Positions 1-8,535 of a stretch of 33,111 nucleotides of DNA are shown here, piece after piece. A program made the position numbers and the translations under genes. Numbering within the stretch: position 1 is the first letter of the stretch; each line of letters begins with the position of its first letter. Source of the DNA: Chitinophagaceae bacterium (GTDB lineage: Bacteria > Bacteroidota > Bacteroidia > Chitinophagales > Chitinophagaceae); the NCBI GenBank assembly GCA_947483345.1, contig CANKNL010000003.1, forward strand, positions 1-33,111, read 5' to 3'. The notes beneath the pieces are model-generated. The model was not told the origin of the DNA and ran no database searches. It saw only the letters and a program-made list of their open reading frames with translations.

Positions 1-702
1 GAAACAACCTGGACAATTGCCCCTTTAAATGACACTACAATCACTTTACCTGGCCTTTCTTCCATCACCTTTTACGATTATGCCGTAGAAGCAGTTGGTA
101 CTGTAGGCCGCTCAGGTTACAGTGCTACACAAGCTTTTACAACCCTGGGGGCACCATTGCCTATTAATGGCGTTGATATTACGGCCAAGCGACAGGGCTC
201 AAATGTATTAGTAAGCTGGAGTACACAATCGGAACAAAACAGTGCCCGCTTTGATGTGGAGCGGAGTATTGATGGTATTAATTTTACGAGGGTAGGACAG
301 TTGACCGCAGCAGGATATAGTGCCAGCCTGCGTAATTACCTGTTTACTGATGGTACTGCTGCCAAGACGATGTTGTTTTACCGTTTAAAGATGATCGATG
401 CCAATGGCAGTTATAAACTGAGTGCCGTAAGGGTTGTAGCCAAGGCTGATACTGATTTGCAGGAATTTCTGTTGTATCCTAACCCGGCCATATCCTATGT
501 TAATATTGCTTTAACCAATGCTGCAGCAAAAGATATGCAGGTGCAGATAATCAATCAATTGGGACAGCTGGTAAAAACAACCGGTATCAGTAAAGGCACG
601 CAGTTAATAAAGCTTGATATCAGTATGTTGCCTAAAGGCATATATGCTGTTACGCTTAGGGGGAATGAGGTGGTAGAGGTAAAAAAATTAATTGTGAGAT
701 AA
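1..702 (+). CDS. C-terminal part of a T9SS type A sorting domain protein with an fn3-like region; 5' end lies outside the window
   Basis: Frame 1 is open from base 1. It ends with LYPNPAISYVNI...QIINQLGQLVKTTGISKGTQLIKLDISMLPKGIYAVTLRGNEVVEVKKLIVR, a classic Por secretion C-terminal domain. Confidence 0.88.
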   Translation, partial: ETTWTIAPLNDTTITLPGLSSITFYDYAVEAVGTVGRSGYSATQAFTTLGAPLPINGVDITAKRQGSNVLVSWSTQSEQNSARFDVERSIDGINFTRVGQLTAAGYSASLRNYLFTDGTAAKTMLFYRLKMIDANGSYKLSAVRVVAKADTDLQEFLLYPNPAISYVNIALTNAAAKDMQVQIINQLGQLVKTTGISKGTQLIKLDISMLPKGIYAVTLRGNEVVEVKKLIVR

Positions 703-735
703 ATTATAACAAGGTTAAGTTTGAAGATGAGTTAT

Positions 736-759
736 ATGGCCGGTGCTTGCACCGGCCAT
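736..759 (+). terminator. Hairpin after the T9SS gene
   Basis: ATGGCCGGTGC-TT-GCACCGGCCAT, perfect 11-bp arms, between convergent genes. Confidence 0.6.
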
Positions 760-889
760 TCATTTGATTTTACATTAGGGCTGCTGCAACAGATTAACAG
801 CATGCCAGTTTAGATTCGATGAGTCATGCAGGAAAAATGCAACATTAAAAAAAAGGGAAGGGAAGTTATTGTCTGCACCTGAGCCTTGA

Positions 890-1411
890 CTATTTCCCGA
901 GCAGTTGCTGCTTTTTCATTTCGTATTCCACTTTATTTATTACCCCCGACACAAATAATTTAAAAAGTGTATTGAGTTCCTTATGAAGTATGACCCTGCT
1001 GCTGTTTCTGAATTCCGCTGGTACAATCAGTTCCGTTGGTAAGTCGGGTGCGTTTTCAATGGCCATGTCAAAAATGAGGTGTAATTCAATTGATCCCTTT
1101 GAGCTGTCTTTAAAAATGATAGTACCAATGATGTCTACATGACCAAAATCAAGTGGCGATAAGTTAACGTTCTTTAATTCTTTAACAATAATTGAATGGT
1201 TGATAATTGAAGCAGCCGGAATACCATTCTTAATGCTGATATACCTGAACTTTCCTTTCGGCCCTGTGCCTTTTCCAAATTGTAAGGTTTGGCCTCTGTA
1301 TATTTTATAGCCACAGGTTGTGTACAGGGTATCATCTTTGTAAGTTGGCTTTGGGTCCTGTGCCATTAAGAGTAATGGGCTAAACAGAAGTGTAAATAAT
1401 ATTTTTATCAT
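890..1411 (-). CDS. Secreted hypothetical protein with SHOCT-like C-terminus (paralog A)
   Basis: 173 aa, signal peptide MIKILFTLLFSPLLLMAQ; same length as and clearly similar to the adjacent ORF. Confidence 0.75.
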   Translation of the reverse strand: MIKILFTLLFSPLLLMAQDPKPTYKDDTLYTTCGYKIYRGQTLQFGKGTGPKGKFRYISIKNGIPAASIINHSIIVKELKNVNLSPLDFGHVDIIGTIIFKDSSKGSIELHLIFDMAIENAPDLPTELIVPAEFRNSSRVILHKELNTLFKLFVSGVINKVEYEMKKQQLLGK

Positions 1412-1446
1412 GAAACACAGGTTGATTGCTATGTAGAAACAGGTGC

Positions 1447-1968
1447 TTATTGTTCATCCAGTTTCTTTTTCATTTCCTTATAAGTTGATTTATTGATCAC
1501 TTTATCCTGGTAAATATTATACAAAAACAGTTTCTCTCTTTCAATGTCACGCTCATATTTATTCCTATACTCATCAGGCAATTTTATTTCACTTGGCAAA
1601 ACGGGCGAATTTTCTATGGCACGGTCAAATGCCATTTGTAAAATGATGTAATCTCTGGTCCCCTCTTTTCTTATCAGGTAGCCGTCAAAAACGATATAGC
1701 CATTATTGAGACCGGAGATCCAAAATTTCCTGAATTCTTTAACGATGACTGTGCAGTTGGTTAAGGAGGTGGAAAGGATGCCGTTTTTAACCGATACAAA
1801 TTTGAATCTGCCATAGCGTTCCATTCCATTTGCAAATGCCAGAGTTTGCCCTCTGAAGATCTTAAACCCGCTTAAAGTGTAGAGGGTGTCATTTTCAAAT
1901 TTAGGCTTCAATTCTTGTGCCATAGAAAACAACGGACAGAGCAGAAGTATAATTAATAATTGTTTCAA
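1447..1968 (-). CDS. Secreted hypothetical protein with SHOCT-like C-terminus (paralog B)
   Basis: 173 aa, signal peptide MKQLLIILLLCPLFSMAQ; shares DTLYT..G(Y/F)KI(Y/F)RGQTL and AIEN.P.LP.E blocks with paralog A. Confidence 0.75.
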   Translation of the reverse strand: MKQLLIILLLCPLFSMAQELKPKFENDTLYTLSGFKIFRGQTLAFANGMERYGRFKFVSVKNGILSTSLTNCTVIVKEFRKFWISGLNNGYIVFDGYLIRKEGTRDYIILQMAFDRAIENSPVLPSEIKLPDEYRNKYERDIEREKLFLYNIYQDKVINKSTYKEMKKKLDEQ

Positions 1969-2002
1969 GATTAAAAATTAATAGTTTGTGATATTGTAAA
2001 GT

Positions 2003-3316
2003 TTAATTCATTTCCTCTTTCCACTTTTCCCTGTCATCCGGACTAAATTTCCATGGGGCAAAATTATTTTCAATATTGCTGAACATGGTATTCCATTCCT
2101 GCGGGGCATTACTGTCTTCCATAATAAGGGAGCGGCGCAGTTCTAAAATAATAGCGAGGGGTGAGATGGAAACCGGGCACTCCTGAACACAGGCATTGCA
2201 GGTAGTGCAGGCACGGAGTTCTTCAATAGTTATATGTGAGAATAAATTTTTACCATCGTCTTTAAATTCTTTGTGCGTATTGATGTTCTTACCCACGGCT
2301 TCCAGGCGGTCGCGGGTGTCCATCATAATTTTACGCGGACTCAATAATTTACCGGTTTGGTTTGCCGGGCAGGCGGTTGAGCAACGGCCACACTCAGTAC
2401 AACTGTAGGCATCCAGTAAATTTTTCCAGCTCAGGTCAAATATATCTTTGGCGCCAAATTTTATGGGGGTATCTCCAGCTGACGCGGGAGCCAATTCGGG
2501 TTGCATCATGTATTTAACTTCGTTCTGTACAGTTTGCATATTGTCCATCTTGCCATCAACCTCAAGCCTGGCATAATAGGCATTGGGGAAAGCCAGTAAA
2601 ATATGCAGGTGCTTGCTATAAGGGAGGTAATTTAAAAAAGCCAGAATACCAATGATGTGCATCCACCAGCAACTTCTTTCCAAAACAATTAAAGTAGATT
2701 GGGAAAATCCACTAAACAAGGGGGCAATGATGCCGGAGAAAATAAAATTGCCGGTATCGTGGTAATGTTCGGCGCCCTGCAATTGTAAAGCCCGGTCGGT
2801 ACTGTTCATGGTAATGAACAGTGTCATTAAAATAATTTCGGTAAATAAAATATAGTTGGCATCGCTGCGTGGCCAGCCATTGAGGTCCTTGCTGATAAAA
2901 CGGTTTAATCTGATGACGTTTCTTCTGATTAAAAAGATAACACAAACTACCAACACGCTTAAGGCCAGTATTTCGAAAAAGTTGATCAGGAATGTATATA
3001 AAACGCCAATATAAGGAAGGAACAAGCGGTGGGTACCCAGCATGCCGTCAAGAACAATTTCCAGTACTTCTACATTAACGATGATGAAGCCTGCATAAAT
3101 AATAAAATGCATGATGGCCACCGGAAAGTTGCGAAACATTTTCTTTTGTCCAAAGGCAAGCAGGATCAGGTTTTTCCAGCGCTTTGAGGGGTTGTCGCTG
3201 AGGTCTTCGGCTTTACCTAAAAAAATATTACGGCGAATGATACCCACATTTTTGGCAAAGAGCCAGATGGCAAATGCGGCGAGGGCTATAAAAAGGATTT
3301 GTTGTATGATCTGCAT
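2003..3316 (-). CDS. Membrane (Fe-S)-binding oxidoreductase, heterodisulfide reductase C/E-like, 4Fe-4S dicluster domain
   Basis: Multiple N-terminal TM segments, then CTECGRCSTACPANQTG and CTTCNACVQECPVS. ATG at 3316 preferred over the GTG at 3352 in the ORF track. Confidence 0.85.
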   Translation of the reverse strand: MQIIQQILFIALAAFAIWLFAKNVGIIRRNIFLGKAEDLSDNPSKRWKNLILLAFGQKKMFRNFPVAIMHFIIYAGFIIVNVEVLEIVLDGMLGTHRLFLPYIGVLYTFLINFFEILALSVLVVCVIFLIRRNVIRLNRFISKDLNGWPRSDANYILFTEIILMTLFITMNSTDRALQLQGAEHYHDTGNFIFSGIIAPLFSGFSQSTLIVLERSCWWMHIIGILAFLNYLPYSKHLHILLAFPNAYYARLEVDGKMDNMQTVQNEVKYMMQPELAPASAGDTPIKFGAKDIFDLSWKNLLDAYSCTECGRCSTACPANQTGKLLSPRKIMMDTRDRLEAVGKNINTHKEFKDDGKNLFSHITIEELRACTTCNACVQECPVSISPLAIILELRRSLIMEDSNAPQEWNTMFSNIENNFAPWKFSPDDREKWKEEMN

Positions 3317-3346
3317 AGTAGAAATTGTGATGCTAAGGTAAATAAT

Positions 3347-3433
3347 AACCACAGATTTGCACAGATTGGTTTTCAGTTATCAATACAGCAAATCAGTTAA
3401 AATTTGCGAATTAAACTGTGTAAATAGGTGGTT
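3347..3433. repeat. Imperfect inverted repeat in a divergent intergenic region
   Basis: Left arm aaccacagatttgcacagatt (3347-3367); right arm aaactgtgtaaataggtggtt (3413-3433); 17 of 21 positions pair. Confidence 0.6.
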
Positions 3434-3454
3434 AACGCTTAAATTCGTGGTATC

Positions 3455-3952
3455 ATGGATCAAAAAAAACAAATACTCTCTGCAGAAGTGGCTAATAAAA
3501 AACTGCATCGTATGGCCTTGCAGGTAGTAGAAGAAAACTATAATGAGGCGCAACTGATACTTATTGGCATTAAGGCACATGGTACAGTCATTGCAGAAAA
3601 AATCAGTCACTACATAAAAGATAATTTTACAGGCGATGTGATGGTGCTGGAACTAAGCATGGATAAAAAACATCCATCTGTTATTACATTAAGTGCCGAA
3701 CTCGATTTTAATGATAAGACCATTGTGTTGATTGATGATGTAGCCAACACTGGCCGTACCATGTTATATGCGCTTAAACCCTTACTGGAGCAGTTTCCTA
3801 AAAAGATACAAACACTGGCATTGGTGGAAAGAACGCACAAGAGTTTTCCGGTTGATGTGGACTATGTAGGTCTCTCGGTTTCAACAACAACCGACGAGCA
3901 TATTGTTGTGGAAGTAGAGTATGGAGAAGTAACTGGTGCCTGGATAGACTGA
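3455..3952 (+). CDS. Phosphoribosyltransferase family protein (PyrR-like)
   Basis: PRPP-binding motif TIVLIDDVANTGRTM; 165 aa. Confidence 0.85.
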   Translation: MDQKKQILSAEVANKKLHRMALQVVEENYNEAQLILIGIKAHGTVIAEKISHYIKDNFTGDVMVLELSMDKKHPSVITLSAELDFNDKTIVLIDDVANTGRTMLYALKPLLEQFPKKIQTLALVERTHKSFPVDVDYVGLSVSTTTDEHIVVEVEYGEVTGAWID

Positions 3953-4024
3953 CGCCAAATATCACCCTAAGTCGAATGGGCCGAACTCAAATTTTTTTTG
4001 TGCATTTTTTTTGCAGCAAAAGTT

Positions 4025-5080
4025 CTAAAAGGCAATTGCTTTTATTTTAAAACTACCGTTTGCATATTCCAGTGCAGGCATCGGAATTTTTACAATATTG
4101 AGTAAACGAAAAGCCAGTTTCAAACCTTTTTTGTTGGTTTTTATTTTACTCAGATCTATATCGGGTGATAAATACCATTGGCGGTAACGCTTGATATCTG
4201 TTCGGTTAAAATTAATATGTCCGGCCTCATCTTTCCCAATATTGTCCTGCGCACCAAACATGCCTTCGGCCCCGGAACCAACGGCTATATTCAGCCATTT
4301 GGGCCATTTGCTTTCCGGAAAAAATGAACGAACATTTGTACTGAGCCAATAGGTTTGGCCATTGTAATCTTTTAAAAAACGTTCGGCAGTACTGTTGCCA
4401 AAAATCTTATCGCTTCGCTGATTAAGCGTTGGGTCGTTATAAAATTTACGATGAAAAGAAAATTTGAACTGGATGCGTTGTTCATCCCAGGCCAGTTCCT
4501 GTGCAATGAGCATACCACTGCCGATAAAGTTGGCTCCAATATCGCCCCAACTCCAGCCCCATTGCGAACTGAAGCCATCCAGTACCTCAATAACCGTATG
4601 GTATACCGGGCCACTGAGTCCGCCATACCAGATCCGTTTTTTTCGGGAGATGCCCGTCCAGCGCCATAACTCCATACTGGCCAGGCTTTCGGCATATACG
4701 CCATAGGCATGGCCAATTTTATCCATGCCTTTCCATTCGGCCATGTCATTAAAAACATGAAAATTACTTTGTGGATAATTTTTGTACCAGGTAGAGTAAA
4801 GTGCAACCATGGCTGCACCATAGCCAAGGAGGTTTGTGGCGGCTACAATCTTTACTCTTTTGTTAATTTGTTTATTATTGAGTTCGATAATTGGTTTATC
4901 GATTCTGAGGTTATGAGATTTTTGAATAAAACGAATTGAATCACCAGCGTTGTCTTTAAAAACGCCAGGCGTAAATTTAAGAGTTGAATCCTGTGCAAAT
5001 GATGATGCACATAGAATGAAGCTGATAAAAAAGCTAACTAAAAATGATTTAAGTACAAATGTTGGGTTCATAAAAAACAA
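4025..5080 (-). CDS. DUF2279-type secreted protein
   Basis: Signal peptide; GHAYGVYAESLASMELWRWTG...HTVIEVLDGFSSQWGWSWGDIGANFIGSG block typical of the DUF2279/YfiM-like family. Start may be the ATG at 5071. Confidence 0.7.
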   Translation of the reverse strand: MFFMNPTFVLKSFLVSFFISFILCASSFAQDSTLKFTPGVFKDNAGDSIRFIQKSHNLRIDKPIIELNNKQINKRVKIVAATNLLGYGAAMVALYSTWYKNYPQSNFHVFNDMAEWKGMDKIGHAYGVYAESLASMELWRWTGISRKKRIWYGGLSGPVYHTVIEVLDGFSSQWGWSWGDIGANFIGSGMLIAQELAWDEQRIQFKFSFHRKFYNDPTLNQRSDKIFGNSTAERFLKDYNGQTYWLSTNVRSFFPESKWPKWLNIAVGSGAEGMFGAQDNIGKDEAGHINFNRTDIKRYRQWYLSPDIDLSKIKTNKKGLKLAFRLLNIVKIPMPALEYANGSFKIKAIAF

Positions 5081-5146
5081 AAATAAGCATAACAGGCTTT
5101 TTGTGGAGTTCTGTATAAGATTTAAAAATAAGTTAATTGGAAAGAA

Positions 5147-5560
5147 TTAAAATTTAGGCGCTACAGCAACCGGCATCTTTTTGCCGTATATCAGCGTATT
5201 AATTTGGTCCTTTATAATGTCCTTGGTTATATCACTGATTATTTGTCCCCCAAAAGTTTTACTGTTTCTTCTTTTCCATTCCCTGTCTCTGGCTTCTATT
5301 TGAGTAGCATCTAAAGGAAAATTCGGCCAGTACATCAATTCATGTTTTGAGGGTTTTATATATTCGAAAAGTTGTTGGTATTGATGTAAAGACCGTTTAT
5401 CATTAAAGCGAAGCAAGGGGTTTAAGTTAAACTTAGTACTATCGTTATTTAAATGAATTTGCTGAGCAGTCGTGCTAATGGCAGAGCCGATTAGTAAAGT
5501 AACAATGACTATTGCGCTGTGTTTTAGATAGAACAAATATTTGCAGCAACTAAAAAGCAT
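5147..5560 (-). CDS. Hypothetical secreted protein
   Basis: 137 aa ORF with N-terminal hydrophobic signal and AQQ cleavage-like site; same strand as the DUF2279 gene. Confidence 0.55.
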   Translation of the reverse strand: MLFSCCKYLFYLKHSAIVIVTLLIGSAISTTAQQIHLNNDSTKFNLNPLLRFNDKRSLHQYQQLFEYIKPSKHELMYWPNFPLDATQIEARDREWKRRNSKTFGGQIISDITKDIIKDQINTLIYGKKMPVAVAPKF

Positions 5561-5577
5561 AAAACAAATCTACTTAT

Positions 5578-5610
5578 TTTGCTTAATGATGTGTGAATAA
5601 TTTATTTTTG
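5578..5610 (+). promoter_or_regulatory. Bacteroidota-type promoter TTTG-N21-TATTTTTG
   Basis: TTTG 5578-5581 and TATTTTTG 5603-5610 (TAnnTTTG), 20 nt before the phospho-sugar mutase ATG. Confidence 0.6.
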
Positions 5611-5629
5611 ATATCACAATTCACAAATT

Positions 5630-7354
5630 ATGAATAATGCTACACAACTAAAGATTGATAAATGGCTCAGTGGTAATTATGATCAGGCTGTAAAAGATGA
5701 GATCAGCCAATTGCAAAAAACGGATCCGGCCGGCTTAGAAGATGCGTTTTATAAAAATCTGGAATTTGGTACCGGCGGTTTGCGCGGTATAATGGGCATC
5801 GGTACCAACCGCATGAATAAATATACTGTGGGCATGGCAACGCAGGGTTATGCTAATTATTTAAAGCAGTGCTTTGCTGGTGAAATTAGCGTTGCCATCG
5901 CATACGATTGCCGTAACAACAGTCAGTTTTTTGCAGAGATAACGGCCAATGTGTTTGCCGCCAATGGTATTAAAGTCTATCTATTTGAAGCCCTTCGGCC
6001 TACACCGGAACTGAGTTATACCATTCGTAAAAAGGGTTGTAAGGGTGGTGTAGTGTGTACCGCATCGCATAACCCCAAAGAATACAATGGTTATAAAGCC
6101 TATTGGGATGATGGTGCACAGATGGTGCCGCCACATGATAAGAATGTAATTACCGAAGTGGAAAAAATTGCTTCAGTGGATGATGTAAAATGGACCGGTG
6201 GCGAAGCCCATATTACATGGATTGGTGAAGCCATGGATGCTGATTACCTGAATATGGTAAAGGGTTTGAGTGTTTACCCCGATATCTGTGCCGCACAGGC
6301 TGATCTGAAAATTGTATACACCCCCATTCATGGAACCGGTATTGTGTTAGTGCCAAAAGCCCTGCAACAAATTGGTTTTAATAATGTGCATATTGTGGAA
6401 GAGCAAAGCATACCCGATGGTAATTTCTCTACAGTCATTTATCCCAATCCCGAAGAAACAGAAGCCATGAGCATGGGACTTAAAAAAGCAGACGCATTGG
6501 ATGCTGATATTTTGCTGGGCACCGATCCGGATGCAGACCGTGTAGCTATCGGCGTAAAAAATAAAAAAGGCGAATGGGTTTTACTTAATGGCAACCAAAC
6601 GGCTGTACTGGCATTTAACTATATGATTGAGGCCCGCAAAGCAAAAGGCATTGCACAACCCAATGACATGGTGATCAAAACCATTGTTACCACCGGTATG
6701 ATTGATGTGATAGCCAAAGCCAATGGGGTAGCCAGTTACAATGTACTAACCGGTTTTAAGTGGATCGCGAGGCTCATCAAAGAAAAAGAAGGAAAAGAAA
6801 ATTACATCATCGGGGGCGAAGAAAGTTTTGGCCTGATGATTGGTGATCAGATACGTGATAAAGATGCCATCAGTGCCGTGGCATTAAGTTGCGAAATGGC
6901 GGCTTATGAAAAAAATAAGGGCCGCACCTTGTTTGATAAACTCGTTGACCTGTGTTTACAATATGGTTTTTACAAAGAGAGCCTGGTGAGTGTAACTAAA
7001 AAAGGAATGAATGGTGCTAAAGAAATTGCTGACATGATGGAAGGGTATCGAAGTAACCCACCGCTTAACATTGATGGTGGAGCCGTTAAAGAATTGTTGG
7101 ATTATGAACTGCAGGTTGGTAAGAATTTACTGACAGGTGCAAGCTGGACAATTCATTTACCAAAAAGCAATGTGCTACAGTTTGTTTTGGCCGATGGAAC
7201 AAAAATTTCGGCCAGGCCCAGTGGTACCGAGCCTAAAATAAAATTTTATTTTAGTGTAAATGCAAAACTATCTGATGCGGCTTCCTTTGATACAACAGAA
7301 AAAATGCTGGATGAAAAGATAGGAAGGATAATAACAGAAATGGGGTTAAAGTAA
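5630..7354 (+). CDS. Phospho-sugar mutase (phosphoglucomutase/phosphomannomutase family)
   Basis: TASHNPKEYNGYKAYWDDGAQ catalytic serine loop, GTDPDADR metal loop, GGEESFG, RPSGTEPKIKFYF. Confidence 0.95.
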   Translation: MNNATQLKIDKWLSGNYDQAVKDEISQLQKTDPAGLEDAFYKNLEFGTGGLRGIMGIGTNRMNKYTVGMATQGYANYLKQCFAGEISVAIAYDCRNNSQFFAEITANVFAANGIKVYLFEALRPTPELSYTIRKKGCKGGVVCTASHNPKEYNGYKAYWDDGAQMVPPHDKNVITEVEKIASVDDVKWTGGEAHITWIGEAMDADYLNMVKGLSVYPDICAAQADLKIVYTPIHGTGIVLVPKALQQIGFNNVHIVEEQSIPDGNFSTVIYPNPEETEAMSMGLKKADALDADILLGTDPDADRVAIGVKNKKGEWVLLNGNQTAVLAFNYMIEARKAKGIAQPNDMVIKTIVTTGMIDVIAKANGVASYNVLTGFKWIARLIKEKEGKENYIIGGEESFGLMIGDQIRDKDAISAVALSCEMAAYEKNKGRTLFDKLVDLCLQYGFYKESLVSVTKKGMNGAKEIADMMEGYRSNPPLNIDGGAVKELLDYELQVGKNLLTGASWTIHLPKSNVLQFVLADGTKISARPSGTEPKIKFYFSVNAKLSDAASFDTTEKMLDEKIGRIITEMGLK

Positions 7355-7465
7355 AACAAGTTTTTTTTATCTTACGTTAAATGATTGTATAAAGTTGATT
7401 CCGATTATCATTCTAAAAAAAAATACTCTGCCAAGTCTGCCGTTTTGGGAAGATTTAGAGGACTT

Positions 7466-8122
7466 ATGAGAAATTACGAAGACAGTTACCAGCATAAAGG
7501 ACTCCGCAAAAAACTTATCGATTTATTGAGGGAGAAAGGTATCAGCGATGACCATGTATTGCAGGCCATGAATAATATTCCGCGGCATTATTTTCTGGAT
7601 AGTGCCTTTGATAAGATCGCTTATGAAGACCGGGCCTTTCCCATCAGCGAAGGTCAAACCATTTCTCAACCTTATACCGTGGCTTACCAAACGCAGTTGC
7701 TGCAATTAAAACCCAATGAAAAAATTTTAGAAATTGGCACCGGCAGCATTTACCAGGCAACGGTTTTAGCCGAAATGGGTACCAAAGTATTTACCATTGA
7801 GCGGCAGAAAAAATTATTTGATAAAACTAAACTGTATATTTTTAAAAGCCGTTACCCCAACCTTAAATTTTTTTATGGGGATGGGTTTGAAGGCCTGCCT
7901 ACTTATGCGCCGTTTGATAAAATACTGATCACCGCAGCAGCACCTTTTGTGCCGCCTAAATTAATTGAACAGTTAAAGGCAGGGGGTAAAATGGTGATAC
8001 CGCTTGATGAAGAAAACCACCAGCGTATGTTACGCCTTACCAAAAACGCAGATGGTACAACCAGCGAAGAAGCCTTTGAAAACTTTAGTTTTGTACCAAT
8101 GCTCACAGGAAGGAAGGGCTAG
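7466..8122 (+). CDS. pcm: Protein-L-isoaspartate O-methyltransferase
   Basis: RAFPISEGQTISQPYTVAYQTQLL, LEIGTGSIYQATVLAEMG, ILITAAAPFVPPKLIEQLKAGGKMVIPL. ATG 7466 preferred over the upstream alternative start. Confidence 0.92.
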   Translation: MRNYEDSYQHKGLRKKLIDLLREKGISDDHVLQAMNNIPRHYFLDSAFDKIAYEDRAFPISEGQTISQPYTVAYQTQLLQLKPNEKILEIGTGSIYQATVLAEMGTKVFTIERQKKLFDKTKLYIFKSRYPNLKFFYGDGFEGLPTYAPFDKILITAAAPFVPPKLIEQLKAGGKMVIPLDEENHQRMLRLTKNADGTTSEEAFENFSFVPMLTGRKG

Positions 8123-8128
8123 TAAAAA

Positions 8129-8222
8129 TTGTAGATTGTAAATGGCCGATTGTAGATTTACCGGGTGTATGCTGTTGCAGAATCAACTTTAAACCCTTAA
8201 ACTTTAAACTTTTAAACTGTTA
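8129..8222. repeat. Low-complexity intergenic repeat (gattgtagatt and ctttaaac units)
   Basis: ttgtagattgtaaatggccgattgtagattta (8129-8160) and aactttaaacccttaaactttaaacttttaaactgttaa (8184-8222). Confidence 0.5.
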
Positions 8223-8227
8223 ATCCC

Positions 8228-8530
8228 TTGCGTTTCTTTTCAAAAATAACCGTTTTGTGTAATGCCTGCTTTTTGGTGGCCGTTGTATTCTGGTATATTG
8301 AATTTCATAATAAAAAGCAGGGCAGTTCCAACCAGGTGATACAACTACCATGGATAGAGGGCACTTTTGTAATACTGGGTTACAGTGCTATAATAATAAA
8401 TACCCTTTTCTTACTGCTCGCTTTTATTTTTTTTTCTTTTAAGGCAGATATTAAAATCCCCCGCTGGATAATGATCTTTAACATCATTATTTTTTGCTGT
8501 CAGGTTTATTTTCATTTCATTTTAAAATAA
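8228..8530 (+). CDS. Small hypothetical membrane protein
   Basis: 100 aa, three hydrophobic segments, TTG start; directly upstream of the YhhQ-type gene. Confidence 0.5.
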   Translation: MRFFSKITVLCNACFLVAVVFWYIEFHNKKQGSSNQVIQLPWIEGTFVILGYSAIIINTLFLLLAFIFFSFKADIKIPRWIMIFNIIIFCCQVYFHFILK

Positions 8531-8535
8531 TCAGT

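Noticed and set aside
2196-3341. ORFs 2196-2408 (+), 2712-2945 (-) and 3111-3341 (+) inside the Fe-S gene
   Set aside because: Shadow ORFs overlapping a confidently assigned coding region; no motif support.
4372-4939. Several ORFs overlapping the DUF2279 gene (151, 72, 80 and 76 aa)
   Set aside because: Out-of-frame overlaps of a gene with signal peptide and family motifs; compositionally unconvincing.
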